Origin: Azolla caroliniana
Taxonomy: Eukaryota; Polypodiophyta
Reading direction: 5' to 3'
DNA length: 64,000 nucleotides
Assembly: GCA_043228905.1 (NCBI GenBank)
Contig: JBHGNT010000004.1
Location: 1 to 64,000 of the forward strand
Numbering within the stretch: the stretch's first letter is position 1; each line of letters begins with the position of its first letter. The notes beneath the pieces are model-generated. The model made no database searches and was not told where the DNA came from. It saw only the letters and a list, made by a program, of their open reading frames with translations. The position numbers were made by a program, and so were the translations under genes. Shown piece after piece: positions 34,686 through 48,700 of this stretch.

Positions 34686-37654
34686 TGTGGTGGATATTTT
34701 ACATCAACAAATTTCAGGTATTAAGCAACATGTATTTTTTGAGGACTCTATTACTGACAAATTTGGTACCTGTAATATTTAGTTCAAAATCATTCTTGCA
34801 GTGTAGCATTGACATTTAAGGTCTTTATGCAAGTCTTAATTATGATGACTCGTTTTGAGGAACAAATGTATCACGATCTTCCATATGATTTTGATTGAGG
34901 CATCTCAATGAGGTCCATGAGGGGGGATCAGATTTTTTTGTGTTCATGTAATATTTAATCTTTCTGAGGTGAATGGCATCAATAGGATTCATTGCCACTC
35001 TTCCCAACTAGAAGTATAGTGCTACATTAATTTGCACTACCTTAGGGAAAGTGTCAATGAAACTTTTTGAGAATGAAACATGCAGATATTTATTTGGCAA
35101 GGTATTTTGAAAAGCAGTTTATTTTCTATGCAAATCTAGTCAAAAAATAATCTAGCTTCTCCAAGATTTGTGAGTAGCATCAAAATCCTTGTATACCCTT
35201 AGAATAAGAGTAAATACGAGGGACCAAGCTTTTACATTTTAATTTGAAACTGTTAAAAGAGTGGGTGCAAATGGGTGCATACCCTCAGAACAAGAGTAAA
35301 TATGACCAAGCTTTTACATTTTAATTAGAAAATGTTAAAATAGTGGGTCCATATGCCAAGTTTTTTGCAAAAGACGTATTGTATAGTGATGAAGTTTGCT
35401 AGAGATATGGTTTTCTTATCTGAGAAATAAGTTGAAAACCTCTAAAAACTATGTTGGTATCTAATGACACCATTTTCTTCAAGCCCTTCTAGTGTTATGA
35501 AGTTTTCCACCTCTCTTATAGGGGCCAATGATATACCTTATCCTCTACTTACCCAAATCTTTTTTTGGGGAGTGATAAGCATTCTCTTTGCATCACTCCA
35601 TCCTCTTCTCGTGGACTCCCTTAATACCAATCTTATAATCACTTCGCTTTTCAAATATAGGTTCCCAGTTCCCATGTTAGCTAGATATTAAAGGTTTCCA
35701 AGAGCATACGATGCTTGTATCCATGTGTGGCAAAAAGAGTGTTGTATGCATCATGATTCACACTTTTGATGCTAAGAGTTGGTACTAAGGATGCAAGTTG
35801 ATGTGCAAGAAAAAGATGGCAAATGATGTAAAACTAGAATAAGGTTTTGTGGCCTATTCAAAAAGGGTTAAACATTGTAAAAGACTATAAAGATAATTTG
35901 TTTGCCTTTTTGAGTTTCTCCTTTACTCCATCATTAGTTAGATTAGAACTTTGTCGCATTTGAACTCTATTTTCATCCTAATGATACTGCTTAAACCTCA
36001 AGATGTTTAACTTAAGTTTTTAATCATTTGTGTTAGCATTTATTATAACCAATTGAAGGTGGTGTTTGACACTTAGTGATTTCTTTACATTTTATTTATA
36101 GTTTTTAATATTGGGTAACTTTATTTGTTCTTAGTTAAGTCCTTCAGTAGAGGTTTAGGGTTGGAGTGAAGAGTTCAATTGTGTTTATGAACACCCTATT
36201 AAATGCCAAGGAACGTTTGACACTTCTCCCTTTCCACGTCGATAGCAAAGGGTAGATGTTGGCTTGGTCCATACTTGATGATATTGATGTGGAGGAAGAA
36301 GTCTGTCGAGAAAAACATGTGCTTAGGAGAACATTGAAGACTCCAACAAACATAACAATTGCATATTATTGGGTCCATCCTAATTGACTACATCGTGTTA
36401 GTAAAAGTTTTACATTTTATGAATGTTGTATGCTAGTAAGTTGCTTAGCCATGAGAGAATCATGCATTTTCAGCTTGCTCACATCTTGAACATGCCCAAG
36501 GAATTCTTACATATAAATTTGAGATTGTCTTTGGACTTTACATGTTTTTATGTACATTTCCACCTAATGAACCTCTTCCTCGTGCCCTATTTCTTCACAA
36601 ATCACAAATGTTTGTGAAACATTTATATGTTTAAACAATTAAATGTGATTGGAATGTTTAATACTCTCGAGTCTTTACTATTCATGGATGGGTAGAACCA
36701 TTTCGGATGCGACTTTATTGTGTGTAAATTCATGACATTATCTAAGTAAATTTGCTGCACCCACAAAAATATAATAATGATGATGACAATGTAGTGGCAA
36801 AGCATGAGCTTTGCAATCTTGAGATAGTAGACTCAATTTGTGAAACAATGGGTTTTTACAATGAATTCATCATAAATCATTCTTCCAACAATTTTAGTTT
36901 GGGATCATGTTGGATGTTGTGTTTAACCTAAAAATATTCGTGATTGTAATTTAAGACATACACGTTAACAAATTGCCCCACAAATATAGCTTTAACACTA
37001 CCTTATTAACAAAGATTGTATTATTATATGCAAATAGCCCTCAAACAACAAAAAAACCTAAAAAATACTATAATGCAAAAGCCAAGCTTTGTAGTATATC
37101 CATTGGATGTTCTACATTTAAACCTCATTTCACAATATATGGTTTGTTATGATTGGTCATTGTAATATCCAACAATACAATACAAGCCAAAGCACAATGT
37201 GAACACACTTTCAAGATTTGACTTATAGAGATATGTATCTCTACATAAACGTGGGTAAGTACATATGTATGCATTTAGGTATATATACATATGCTTCTCA
37301 ATTTTACTAAAATATTTTGATCGTAATAATTTGGTTGAAATGATGAAATATATCTAAATAGAATATGGCCTTCATCATATCATTATGAAATGGATGGAAT
37401 ATACAACTTATTTGCACCTAAACTTTTTGATCATTTACAATCCACATTACATCTATCAATTCGGAAGCAAGCATTGTGTCAACTTCAACTAATAGTTGGC
37501 ACTATAAAAAACGGAGGACTGTGGAAAAAACATTTCATGACATCAAGCTTGTTCTCTCTTTCAAAGCATATGAATATGTGTATGCTTTATTCACACATTG
37601 AGACTTTGTGCTTCAATGTATAAATACCCCTTCTTAGGAAGGAGACACATATCA

Positions 37655-37730
37655 AGAACACATGTATACTCTGGTCCCATAGGTCAAAATTGGCCTCTTT
37701 ATGGACAATAAAAATTCTAATTCTAATTCT
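37655..37730 (-). repeat. Dispersed repeat end, inverse copy
   Basis: Read on the minus strand, AGAATTTTTATTGTCCATAA and the following GAGGCCAATTTTGACC / TATGGGACCA match a segment at 44465-44545 on the plus strand. The shared end suggests a transposon family; its type is unknown. Confidence 0.55.
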
Positions 37731-39049
37731 ATGAACATCAACATGCTATGGGTGGGCCTTCAAAATGGATAATTATTTGTCTTAACATGCATAGATGTTC
37801 AATACAACCAAGTATCATAGTAAGTGGTTGGAGATGATGTACATGAGATAATTTTTTGTAGCTACTAGAAAATCTTGTTGAATTAGAAAAGTTAAAGTTA
37901 GATAAAAGAAACAACCCCTTAGAACCATGGGTTACACATGAACAACTTCGTTAAGCTAACTAATTTCATCTAGCCCAACCTTATTCTATTTGTCTTTTAA
38001 AGGGAAATATTATCATGTTTTGTCCTTGTGTTCTAGAAAAAATGGCAATATTATATGAAGTCATTTATCAAGGAGCGAACTATTTAATGTGCATGATTTT
38101 GAATTAACTATACAAAGAGTTTCTACCCCTCATCTTATGGAGAACTATGTGAATATTTATGTTTTGGAGTAAACACCTAATTTGCATGACCTTAAATTAT
38201 GGAACTTTTTGCCATAGCCATCAATACTTACAAAGAATTTTTTTAATTGAAGAGTGGACAGGAGTTGTAAATATGTGGTCACCATGTACAAAGTGTTAGC
38301 GGGATACTTTTGTTGTAAATAGTAGGGTGGGGATTATGCTGTTTTGATTATGGCTGATCTTTGATGTACTTCTTTTGCTAACTAATGGGAAGTAGTGTTT
38401 TTTTTGGAAAAAAATAAATGAAAAGTTGTTTCAACTAATCCATCAAATGTGTTGCTCAAGATTTCACCCTAAGTACATTAGGTAGATGTTTTCTATTTGA
38501 ATCTTAGAATTACAATAAGGTAACCATATGAATATGTGAGCAATTAATTTGTTGAGATATCTAAAGCCTTTATGGAAAATGGTCGCATGTTAATATGTTA
38601 TGCTACCATCTCATTTTATTCCTCCACAAGAATATTTGATGGTTGGGTGGTGAAAACATGTCATATTCCCCTTCATGTTAGGAAGTGACCACAATATGAC
38701 ATATGCATAACCTCAAAATCATTGTGGCCCACCAAATGACCCTCTTACAAAGAGTGATATCAAGCATAATATGTAAAATCCATGTTCGTCTACTACATCA
38801 TTCATTTTCCTATGTTAGAAAACGAACACAAATGATATTCAAATATCCTTGTTTTTTTTTTTTCCTTTTTTCCCTTTTTTTTACCTTTTTTTTGGGTTTT
38901 TTACCTCTTTCCCCCCCTTTTCCTCTACACATCAACGCTATGCTATGCTCTCCTCCCCTTTCCCCCTTTTCCTTGAACGATCTGTTGCTTGCATCGTGCA
39001 CACTAGTCAATAGTGAGTTAGTGACCACATCTTCTCCCAGCCATTACTT

Positions 39050-39145
39050 TTTGTAATTTTTCACTAATTTCTGTAATTTCTCTATAATTTTTGTAATTGT
39101 TTTGTAATTTCTCTATAATTTCTGTAATTTTGTTGTAATTTTGTT
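39050..39145. repeat. TGTAATTTCTCTATAATTT tandem tract
   Basis: About five variants of TTTCTGTAATTTCTCTATAA in tandem, in gene-free DNA. Confidence 0.7.
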
Positions 39146-41882
39146 ATTAAGAAGGTAATGTTTTCTTTTTTGCAATTTTTAAAAAATTTTTTACCTTGAA
39201 AAAATATTTACCTTATAGTAAATAATTTATCCAAAAGTATGGTATTTATCATTCTTCGAGGGTGTTTACCCTTCTCGAATGATTGGCTCATTCTCGAACA
39301 CGAATGCACGAATGGTACACATAGTTTATACTATGATATCAAGTATATCCCTTATGGTTTCAACAAGTATCACTATTACCCTGAACAAAAACAGTTGAAA
39401 TTAAAATATTGATTTTCTCCTTTTCCAAAACAAACTAAATCATCAAACTATTGAAGATTAGCAAACTAAATAGTTAGGCCCCAAATTTGTGGTTCATCAC
39501 CATAATACAATATCCATTGCATCTAGTTTGTTGCCCCTTGTACACTTGAGGTGTGTGTGTGTGTGTTATGGAGGGGATGAGGGAGGGGTGAATATTGGCT
39601 TCCTGATATCAATGTATGCCCACCCATTCCCCATGGATCATGTTGGATAATCATAATGTCTATATGTTCCATGCTTTCCCCACAAGTTTGCGTCATTTCA
39701 TAAAATGGTTGACATCCCAACAACAAATTCTTGTAAACAAATTGGCTTTAAATGAAACAATTATATATATGTTCAAGTCATTGAGGTGTGGAGGTCCTAA
39801 TAGGGAAAACAATGAGGTTAGCGTTGATAGTCTAAAGTCTCTCGAGACATTGTCATAGTAAATGTACAAAGAATCAAGTAGAGAAACTTGTGTTAAAGGT
39901 CAAATAAAGCCAATCAATTATTTGAATATATTAATGAATAAATTATTGGGATTTTGCACATATAAATGCTCACATGGGTAGAATAAGTGCTTTGTTGAAA
40001 AGAAACCTTGAACAAAACTTTCAAAATGAGTACTCATCTCTCGTGGAAAATCATGGTGTGTGAAAAAGATATCTCCATAAGGATGCTCTTCTCCTTGCCT
40101 TCATTAGAACCCATCATTTTTTGAGAGTCAATCATATCTAAACATCCATTCCCTTGGTCTTCTCAAATGATGACCACGGGGCTGATGGCAATACCTTGAT
40201 GAGGTTTTCAAAATGCCATTCAATCTATCCATAAGACGAGACAATAGCCAGAAATTATATCACTAGGATGGTATTTGAGTGATAAGGTCTACAAAGAAAT
40301 ATGCACATTTATTTTGAAGGTCACCACATTTTCAATAGAGAGATAAGGTTGCAAAAGTCAAACCCAATTTGATTTACAAAGACATTATCAACCCATCTAG
40401 AATTTGAGTGCCACTAAAGCTTAAAGCTATACATTTATAAATAAAACCATGTTATCAAGCAAAGAAATGTGATTTCCCAAAGAATAAACTTGACGCCTTG
40501 GTACACATCCATAATCACATGGTTAGAAGTGAGAGTAGCGTTCAAGAAAGTTAGACAATGAGGAAATCCATGTGCGGTGAGGTAAACCATAAACACATGA
40601 TCAAAACCATATGCAACCTTCCTTGATTAATATGGATGTTAAAGATGGTTGGATTGCTGAAGCTACATGACTATTCAAGAGGTTTTTACTTAAATATGTT
40701 GCAATATTCATTGTAATAGTGGACTGATTTGTATATTGACTTCTTTAATACCAAGGGAGGATATTTTTTTTGGAAAAAAAAACCCCATATGCAACCTATC
40801 AAGAAAGTGCTAATAAGGGCATGATGATGTTAATGCCAATGCTTATAAGTACGTGCATAACTTTGCTATTGAATATATGTATACTTTAACTGAAGAGCCC
40901 ATTATGTTACCGGAACTCCCCTTAGATTATGGGTGATTCTGTTATTGACCGCAATAAATTTCCCACAGAAGGATGCATCGTCCTCTCTCTCCTACATGAT
41001 GGGATGTAGGTGGGTTTTTATGCCAACTGTCATTTTTAGAAACCGTTTTCTCTTAACTAAATTTTATTGATGTAAGTCAGATAAAATTATGAACAAGATC
41101 CTCCTCTTCATAGCCAAATGGAAATTAGGAAATCATGTTTAGTGAGTAGTCTAATGCATTTTATGAAATTCTCTATGAGAGTGTTGTTCAAATTATCAAG
41201 TTACTTAAATGTTAGTAATGAAACCAATGTTAATTCCAATTGCCCAACAAGGTTTACAAAAATATACCTAGAGTCAAACCATTGAGTCGAGTGTGCTCAT
41301 AAAGAAATGCGTATGTTGACGATCAATAGCCCAACATCCTCAAGGCGACATTATGTGATCAAGTATAACTAGAGAAAATAACTCATAGAAACATCATTGA
41401 TGGGAGTTTCCTAGTTCTACGTTCTCAAGTTGATGAGGATAATATACTATGAACCATCATCTGAGTTATGTCATGCAAAATGGTGCATTTGAGCCCAACA
41501 ACCATGCATGCAGCACCTCATTAGCTTGGATAACATCTCCCATTGTTGTGTACGAGGCAATTGAACCCATCAATCACTAAAGGTATCAATAAAAGCCCAA
41601 TGAGATTTGGAGACAAATTGGCTATGATGAGGGTACAATGGAATAGGTTGGTATATTTGTTTATCCAACACAACTTTTATATTTCTTATGATTTAATAAT
41701 ACCAAGGCGTATCTTTTTAGGAAAAAAAAGAAAGAGATTTGGAGACGCAATTGACAGATTGTAGGAACCACTCGTGTGAAAGCGCGGCCTCAAAGAAATG
41801 CCACATGTATGGGGATTTGGTAGTGGTACAAAGCAAAACATTGTGGTGTTTTTGCACCACAGACCCACGATTGAAGGTCAGC

Positions 41883-41884
<2 letters not shown>

Positions 41885-41935
<51 letters not shown>
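41885..41935. repeat. (GA)n microsatellite
   Basis: About 25 GA dinucleotides, the longest microsatellite in the window. It keeps several frames open as Arg-Glu or Leu-Ser repeats; those frames are not genes. Confidence 0.95.
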
Positions 41936-41936
<1 letters not shown>

Positions 41937-42064
41937 ATATGATTGGCATAGAAAGGTTTAGATCGTTGAGGCAAGAAAGAGTGGAAAGAGAGGTACATCG
42001 GACACCCCAAGCAGGCGAGAGATGGATGGATATATTAGATCGATTCATCGGAGGTTAAACTATG

Positions 42065-42190
42065 ATCTATGAGACCAAACATATTACATTTCACGTAATA
42101 CATGTGAAAGTGAGTAGTGACTCTCAATGTCCAAGAACTTGTTTACCAATCGAGATTTCACATTGTGATTGAGAGAGAGAGAGAGAGAGC
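42065..42190 (-). repeat. Dispersed repeat, inverse relative of 1.9-2.0 kb
   Basis: GAGACCAAACATATTACATT, TTTCACGTAATACATGTGAA and AGTGAGTAGTGACTCTC, then a GA tract, match in reverse the segment at about 1905-2020. There a CT tract is followed by GTTGCTACTCACTTTCACA and CACGTGAAATGTAATA. Each copy has its microsatellite at the same position. Confidence 0.7.
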
Positions 42191-42258
42191 ATGTCCAAGG
42201 GAGGAGATCAAACATTTGACCCCATCACCAAGAAACCGAAGAAAGAGAATATGTCCTT

Positions 42259-42276
42259 GCCCCCCCCCCCCCCCCT
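42259..42276. repeat. Poly-C tract
   Basis: About eighteen C residues followed by CT and TA repeats, 450 bp upstream of the Rab3GAP start codon. Confidence 0.85.
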
Positions 42277-42722
42277 CTCTCTCTCTATATATATACATAT
42301 ATAGTTTGAAAGGAACAAAGTGCAAGGAAATGATCCATGGGCTGCTTGTGAGGAGAAACCATTTTCTTGTTTTCTTTGTACCATCGCTTGTTTCCACCAT
42401 TGAAAAACACTTTAAATCCTTGCATTTTCTTCTTCTTCTTCTTCTTTAGTCAAACCCTCTTCTACAATCGATCCGTTCGAACCTATATATACATACATAT
42501 TCAATCTTTAAGCTCAGATTTTAATCGGAAAGATAGGGTGCATGCCTCAATCTATCCTTTAAATTTCCCGTAAGATTCTTCTCGAAAACAGAGAATGATA
42601 TAGTGGGCATTGCTGAAAACCAATAGAGATTCAAAATTTAGGGTTTTTTTCAATTCTTTTGTTTGCAATTTCATGAACGGTTTCGCACTCTGGGGTAAAC
42701 AACAGCAAGAAATGGAACTTTG

Positions 42723-45700
42723 ATGGCTTCCTCTTTCTTTTCCAAAGCCAAATTTGGTAAGTCTCTAAGTTTTTGGTTCTGAAAAAATGAATTGTTGATT
42801 AAGTAATTCATTTTATGCATTGTCGTTATTGTTTTACGCAATAGTTTCTTTGAGTTAATGTCCTTTCTTCCTTTCTTTTTTTATGTCATAAAATTTCCTT
42901 TAATTTGTTGTTTTGGGTAATGACGTGTGTAGTTGGTGTTATTTCTCTTGTTTTGGGTGATAATTGAAGTAGCTATTTTCTCATCAGTTGTAATTGTTTT
43001 CCTTGTTATATTAGGTAACTTTTCTAGTTAATTTGTTTCGGCTTTTTATATTGTTTTGCATAATACTTTGTCCACTTCATGTGTCATGATTCATACCCCA
43101 TTGAATCATCTGTTTTCTTTTCCTTTTTTATCTCATGACTTGTCTACTTGATTCATACCTCATCAAATCACTTATTTTTTGTTTCATGTATGATATCTAT
43201 TAATTGACTTGAATTTTTGTTTTTTTGTATGTGATGATGTGTCCATGTTAATTTGTTTATATCCACACCTCATCAAATCAGATGTATTCTTTCCTTGTTT
43301 TACATCATTATGTCTCCTGTTAATGTGCTTTTGATTTGTAATTCATCAAATGATCACTTGTATTTGTTTTTCTTCCTTTAGCCTTTCACACAGCAGCTGC
43401 TAAAGCAGAGAAAATTATCACAGAAATCAAAGAGGATATCAAAACTGAATTTGGCAGGCCTACCTTATCAGATCCTGGTATGTCCATTTTCTCTTGAACT
43501 TTTACTGCATATGCAGGTCTATATAATGCACATCGAACTGCCCATTAGTTTATGATGGCTGTTACACTATGCATTACTACAACGAATGCAACTTTATCCA
43601 TTATGATGTGATAGAGGACAATCTATGCATTATGATATGACAGGAGTGTCAGGATGTGCCATCCCACACATACTATATGATAGGATGTTATACAATTGAT
43701 TGCTATATGATAGGCTGTTGCACATGCATTACTATATGATGGATGAATTGTAAGGTAGACATGAACTGTAGTTTTTGCATGATGGAGCATCATAGTGGCA
43801 AGATTAAGGCTGATGACATGCCAACTGGATGCTGTTAGATAGATAATAGATCATATTGATTGCAGTCTCATAAATGAGTGCTTTATAAAGGCTACAAAGA
43901 TGAACCTCAAGGGATCTCACTAGGTAGATTGCCATGGTAGAATGAAGATAAATGACATTGATTCTACACTCGTACATGAGAGTGTGTTACAAAGGCTACA
44001 AAGGTGAAGGTTAATGGCTCCCATCAAGACATTTCACAAAGGAATTCCACAGTTCATCTAGGAAAAATGTCATAGTCTATTCATGATCTTTATCTTTTTA
44101 TTATTTATGAGATGACTGAGATTGAGGTGGCAGTGATTAATCATTAGGATTTTCAAGAATATAGAGATGGGTCACATGATTTCATACATGAGCACTTCCG
44201 TGAAAGTCATTGTGTATCTTTAAATACGGTGCAATATAATCTTGGCTCTCCATTATCTTATACTTGCATCGTTGTGCAGCAGAAGAACAAAGCACATCAC
44301 GTGATGCTCGCTCATGAACACAAAATTGGGTTGTTGTCTCTCTGAAAAACAATGGGCCAATGGCCTGGATCATTGACATTAGATGCCATGTCCACACAAT
44401 TAGAGCACTGAATTCATGCTATCAACTGGGATAAAATATGTTTTTTTCACTTGTTACTAGACAAAATAGAATAAAATTTTTACTGTCCATACGGAGGCCA
44501 ATTTTGACCTATGGGACCAAATAAACATATCATCATATACAATCCTTCTTAAGATGGGGGTTTTCCTACTCTTTAGTAAAAACTCTCTATGTGAAAGCAA
44601 TGCATGGACATATGTACTTACCCATCTTGGTGGAGATTTGAGTATCTAACAAGTTATTATAATTCTTGCGAATTACCTTATATAGTGAACGAATTACCTT
44701 ATATAGGATGTTGAGGATTTAACTCCCAATTGTCTATGTAAGAATGATTTTTGAATTACCTCTATTTCATTCCATAATAACATTAATCTCACTTCCCATC
44801 CTTGAGAACCACTTTGGTTGCTTTGATTCTCAAACATATAATAACTACTCCAACCCTCTCGAAGTCCAAACTCATAGCATACATTCCACTGATTTGTCAT
44901 GGGACATTATGAATACCAAGATATTTGAAACGTTTTACCTTTGTGTTGGTTCTTTCTTGTATATAAAAGTGGGGTATTGCCTTTATTGCCATCGGTTTTG
45001 TTTTTTCCACGTTAACAATTAGCCTGTTGATTTGATGAGTATCACCAAGCACATTGGTATCAGTAAGTGAAAGTGTAGATGCTAGGCTAAGAGGGAAATG
45101 GAATCGGAATTGAAAACATAATTGCATGACATCATAAAATGAAGGATATAGGATGGAAAACTAAATGCATTTGTAGAGGATTGAAGCAAGACGAAGAAAC
45201 AGCTCATGGTGATAGTACAACTCCAAGCAGCAACTAATGTTTCCTTTGTCCATGTGTCTTGAGAATGATTTGTTGATGAGTTAGTGCAGCTCATACATTA
45301 TATGGCATTGAATTCCAAATAAAACACCTAATTGTAAGTAATCTCTATACTGGAACAGATGAACCTAGAAATAATGTGGAGTGGAGTTTGAAAAATGTCC
45401 TGGGCAAGAACTTTGAAGATAGACTTTATGACTGCATCCTGAACATCTCAAAAGTTCGTATTTGTCAATTCTGCTTTTACCTATCTTATACTATTTTCAT
45501 AACATTGATGGAGCTTTGCCAAGATGGATAGAATTGAGATTAATGAAGTTTTTCTTATGTGCCCACTTAATAAAACAGGATCCCGAAAAGTTTTTTCTTC
45601 TTTTCTATGAGGATGATGCTAATGGAGAGGATGTACCCATAAAACAGAGATTGTCGACAAAACTTCTTGAGGTTGAACACTTTTCTTTAAATTTTGTTTG

Positions 45701-48700
45701 TCAAGTGTGTGGTGATGAGATCAAAGTGTTGGTTCAGTTGACAACTTTGGACTGGACAATATGTTGTATATATCATATGATTCCATAGAGCATCCTCTGG
45801 ATATGAGTTCTTTATATTGCAGTTCTGGGTTTCTATTCTGAGTATTAAAGTGTAAATATAACTTGGACTCTTATAACCTATCTTCTGCAGGATACCAAGG
45901 AGCTGCAAAATCTAAAATTCGAATTTGTACCTGAAAAGATACGGGAGGATGAATTTTGGAACTGTACTTTTCTGACGGTTGATCGAGTGAAGCAAGAGGT
46001 TCATTGTTTAGATAAGTGGGTGGATAACAATAGTCTGTTTCAATATCAACCTGAATCTGAGGTAAGTTTCATTTGTTTGCAATATGCATATTTGATTTAA
46101 GTCAATGTTTGATATATGACATAAAGACTGATCTGAATATGGATGCATGTTCACCACCCATCCATTTATACTATACCCAATGACAGAAATAGAGTTGCTG
46201 TAGATTTTCTAGTTTCTGTGTCTATATTTAAGCTATTAGCTATAGTGGTGTTTACATCACAAAGGGTATCTCTGAATCCTAGGTGAGTAAACCTGTTCTG
46301 TGTGTGTGTGTTTGTGTATATGGAAGGAAGCTGAATGGCATGTTTTTTGTACAGAGTCCAAAAAAAGACCCAGCTGATGAAGATGCATATGAGAAGGCTA
46401 TGTCTATAGTGATGGTTCCATCCTCAAAGCTACTGAGGAAGTTGTTTGGAGTTATTGAGTGAGATACTCTGCCTTTACCCTTTCTAAAACAAACATGCCA
46501 ATATTTGAGTTTTTGCATTTTGTTCTTCTCAAGAGTCTCTTTTCGTATTCCTGTTGCAGAGCAGTACGATCAGTGGATAAAATGAACGATTTACAACAGC
46601 TAAAAACGGAAAAGGATCCCTCTCAATGTAGTGGATTAGTATCAGGCTTAACAGCCATGAGAAACACTCTTCTTAGAGAAAGCAAGGATTTAGAATTCTG
46701 TAATCGGGAAGTCCAGGCTTGTATGTCATCGTTATTTACTGTAGGTAAGACTACTTGGTTGATGATTAGTTTCAAAAGAGTGCTTGAGGTGCACTTTATA
46801 TAGGCTAAATATTTGTTTCTATCACAGGAGCACTGAGAACTGAGTTCATCGAACAACCATTCAAAACAAGGATTCCCCAAGAAATACAGGGAGCACCACC
46901 AAGTAGTTTTGTTTCACATTTAGCTGAACTTATGGGTAGCATAGGGAGCTATCGGCAAATGGCAGAGTTCTGGAAGTCTGTGGTAGAAGAGGTATGCAGG
47001 TTATTAGAGAGTGCTCAAATGTTGTATCAATGGCAAGTCCTAAGTTCTAACCATAGGTCATATCAGACACATAATATAATTGGGAAACTGGGGTTTCAGG
47101 TTTATCTGACTTTAAAAAGTTAAAAAGTGAATTTTTGCGCTTCTGTTTTGCCATTTCAGTTTCACTGATGACTGAGGTTTTACAGCCATAGAATTAATGA
47201 TGTTTTGAGTCAGTAAATGTGTTTCTGTTGAATTCTCTTTTTCTTATGACTTACATAGCATTTATCCCTCTAATATTTTGTCAGGACATTGTTTTCAGCT
47301 TGTGCATTTCTTTTAAGAGATTTTGAATTTCATCTATGCTGTCCAGTCTGTATAGTTTTATCCCCATGTTTTAGGCTGTCATGTATGCTATCACATCTGG
47401 AAGTTTTGGGATTCTAAGAATATTGACATTCTGTAAGCAGTTGCGTCACTGTTGGGAAGAAGGAAAACCTATTCCATGGCTTCCAGTGGATTCAAAACCA
47501 GATTTGCGATACTGCCTAATACTTCAGAAACTCCAAGTTATTAATTGTTGTATTGCAAGGCAGAAACACCATACCGCAGATTTGGAGTCTGTAGATGCTT
47601 TAAATGAGTGTATGGAAATAATGACCCCCAGAAACATTGAGGACATAGAAAGTTTTTTTTTGCTCATGAAATCAAGAAGCACTTTAAGAGCTGAAGGGAT
47701 CTTGGAACCCTCAAGGTGGTTTGCTGAACTAAAACCAGGACAATTTTTCCTTCGGGTCGGTGCAGATCATCCAGCTGGGGATTTAAAGATGCTAGAAACA
47801 GGACATCAAATCTATTCCCCTGTCACACAGGCATGTTTTGCTTGATAATATTTATTGTCTAGCAATCAATTTCTACCATATCTCCTATATGTACACAATG
47901 TGTGACTGCAAAAAAATGCTGAATGAATTGCAGGATGGTGCTGTGTTAACAGAAGATCTTATCGAGGAAACTGAGGAACTTGTTTTAAGAACCGGAAGGT
48001 AAGTATTATTTTAGTATCAACTTTTACGAGGCTATGCAAACCTGTGGGTTATGAAATTTGTAAGCCTATTTTTTCAGGATATGTAAGTGTCAACTATTAG
48101 TGCAGTCGTATCAAAGTAAAAGTATGCATTTTTATTACAATGAGCATAACAATGCACAGATTGAGACACATGAACTTCAGGTTATATATAAAGGAATGAA
48201 CTTCACCGCCATACTATCATCTGTAACATTTAATTTGCAATTATACTTACAGATGGACATGTATAAGGCAATGCATTTCACATTGTGGTTTAGTATCTAG
48301 TCTTCTTGAACTCTCTTTCCATTTGCATTGCAATATTGCTTGATTCGTATTATTTTGTACTATTATTTAGTGTTGGGCCAGGATGCTCTCGACTCCTTTC
48401 AGACATGCAGGCCTTTAAGGTGTGCATTTCATGGTTGTGTTAGCATTATTTTTTGTAGATTTCTGGATTTGTGGGATAAACGTATTTATCTTGCTAACAT
48501 TGCTATTTTAGGCTGCCAATCCCGGCTGCATTTTAGAGGACTTTGTTAGGTGGTATTCTCCATTAGACTGGAAGCCATATCCTGAAACGAGGTCTCCAGT
48601 TGAACGCTGTGAGAGAGGAAATCAAGGATATCTCAGTGCAAGAATGCAATCACAAGGTGGGTACTTGTGGTTTTGGAAACCGATTGTGGGGAAGTGAATA

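Larger units (their letters stand above)
34686..41880. other. Gene-free repeat-rich spacer
   Basis: More than 7 kb without any supported gene. Visible items: an 80-bp duplication near 35.19-35.35 kb (AAGAGTAAATA, CCAAGCTTTTACATTTTAAT, GTTAAAA-AGTGGGT), a dispersed repeat end at 37.65-37.73 kb, a long T-rich tract at 38.85-38.93 kb, a TGTAATTTCTCTATAATTT tandem tract at 39.05-39.14 kb and a short GT tract at 39.55 kb. Possible remnants of old retroelements end in AAGG...TTTTTGGAAAAAAA near 40.77 and 41.73 kb. I see nothing else. Confidence 0.55.

Noticed and set aside
41739-42058. Two plus-strand and one minus-strand frames with Arg-Glu or Leu-Ser repeats
   Set aside because: They exist only because a GA microsatellite has no stop codons. 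They share the same DNA in three frames and have no splice or domain support.
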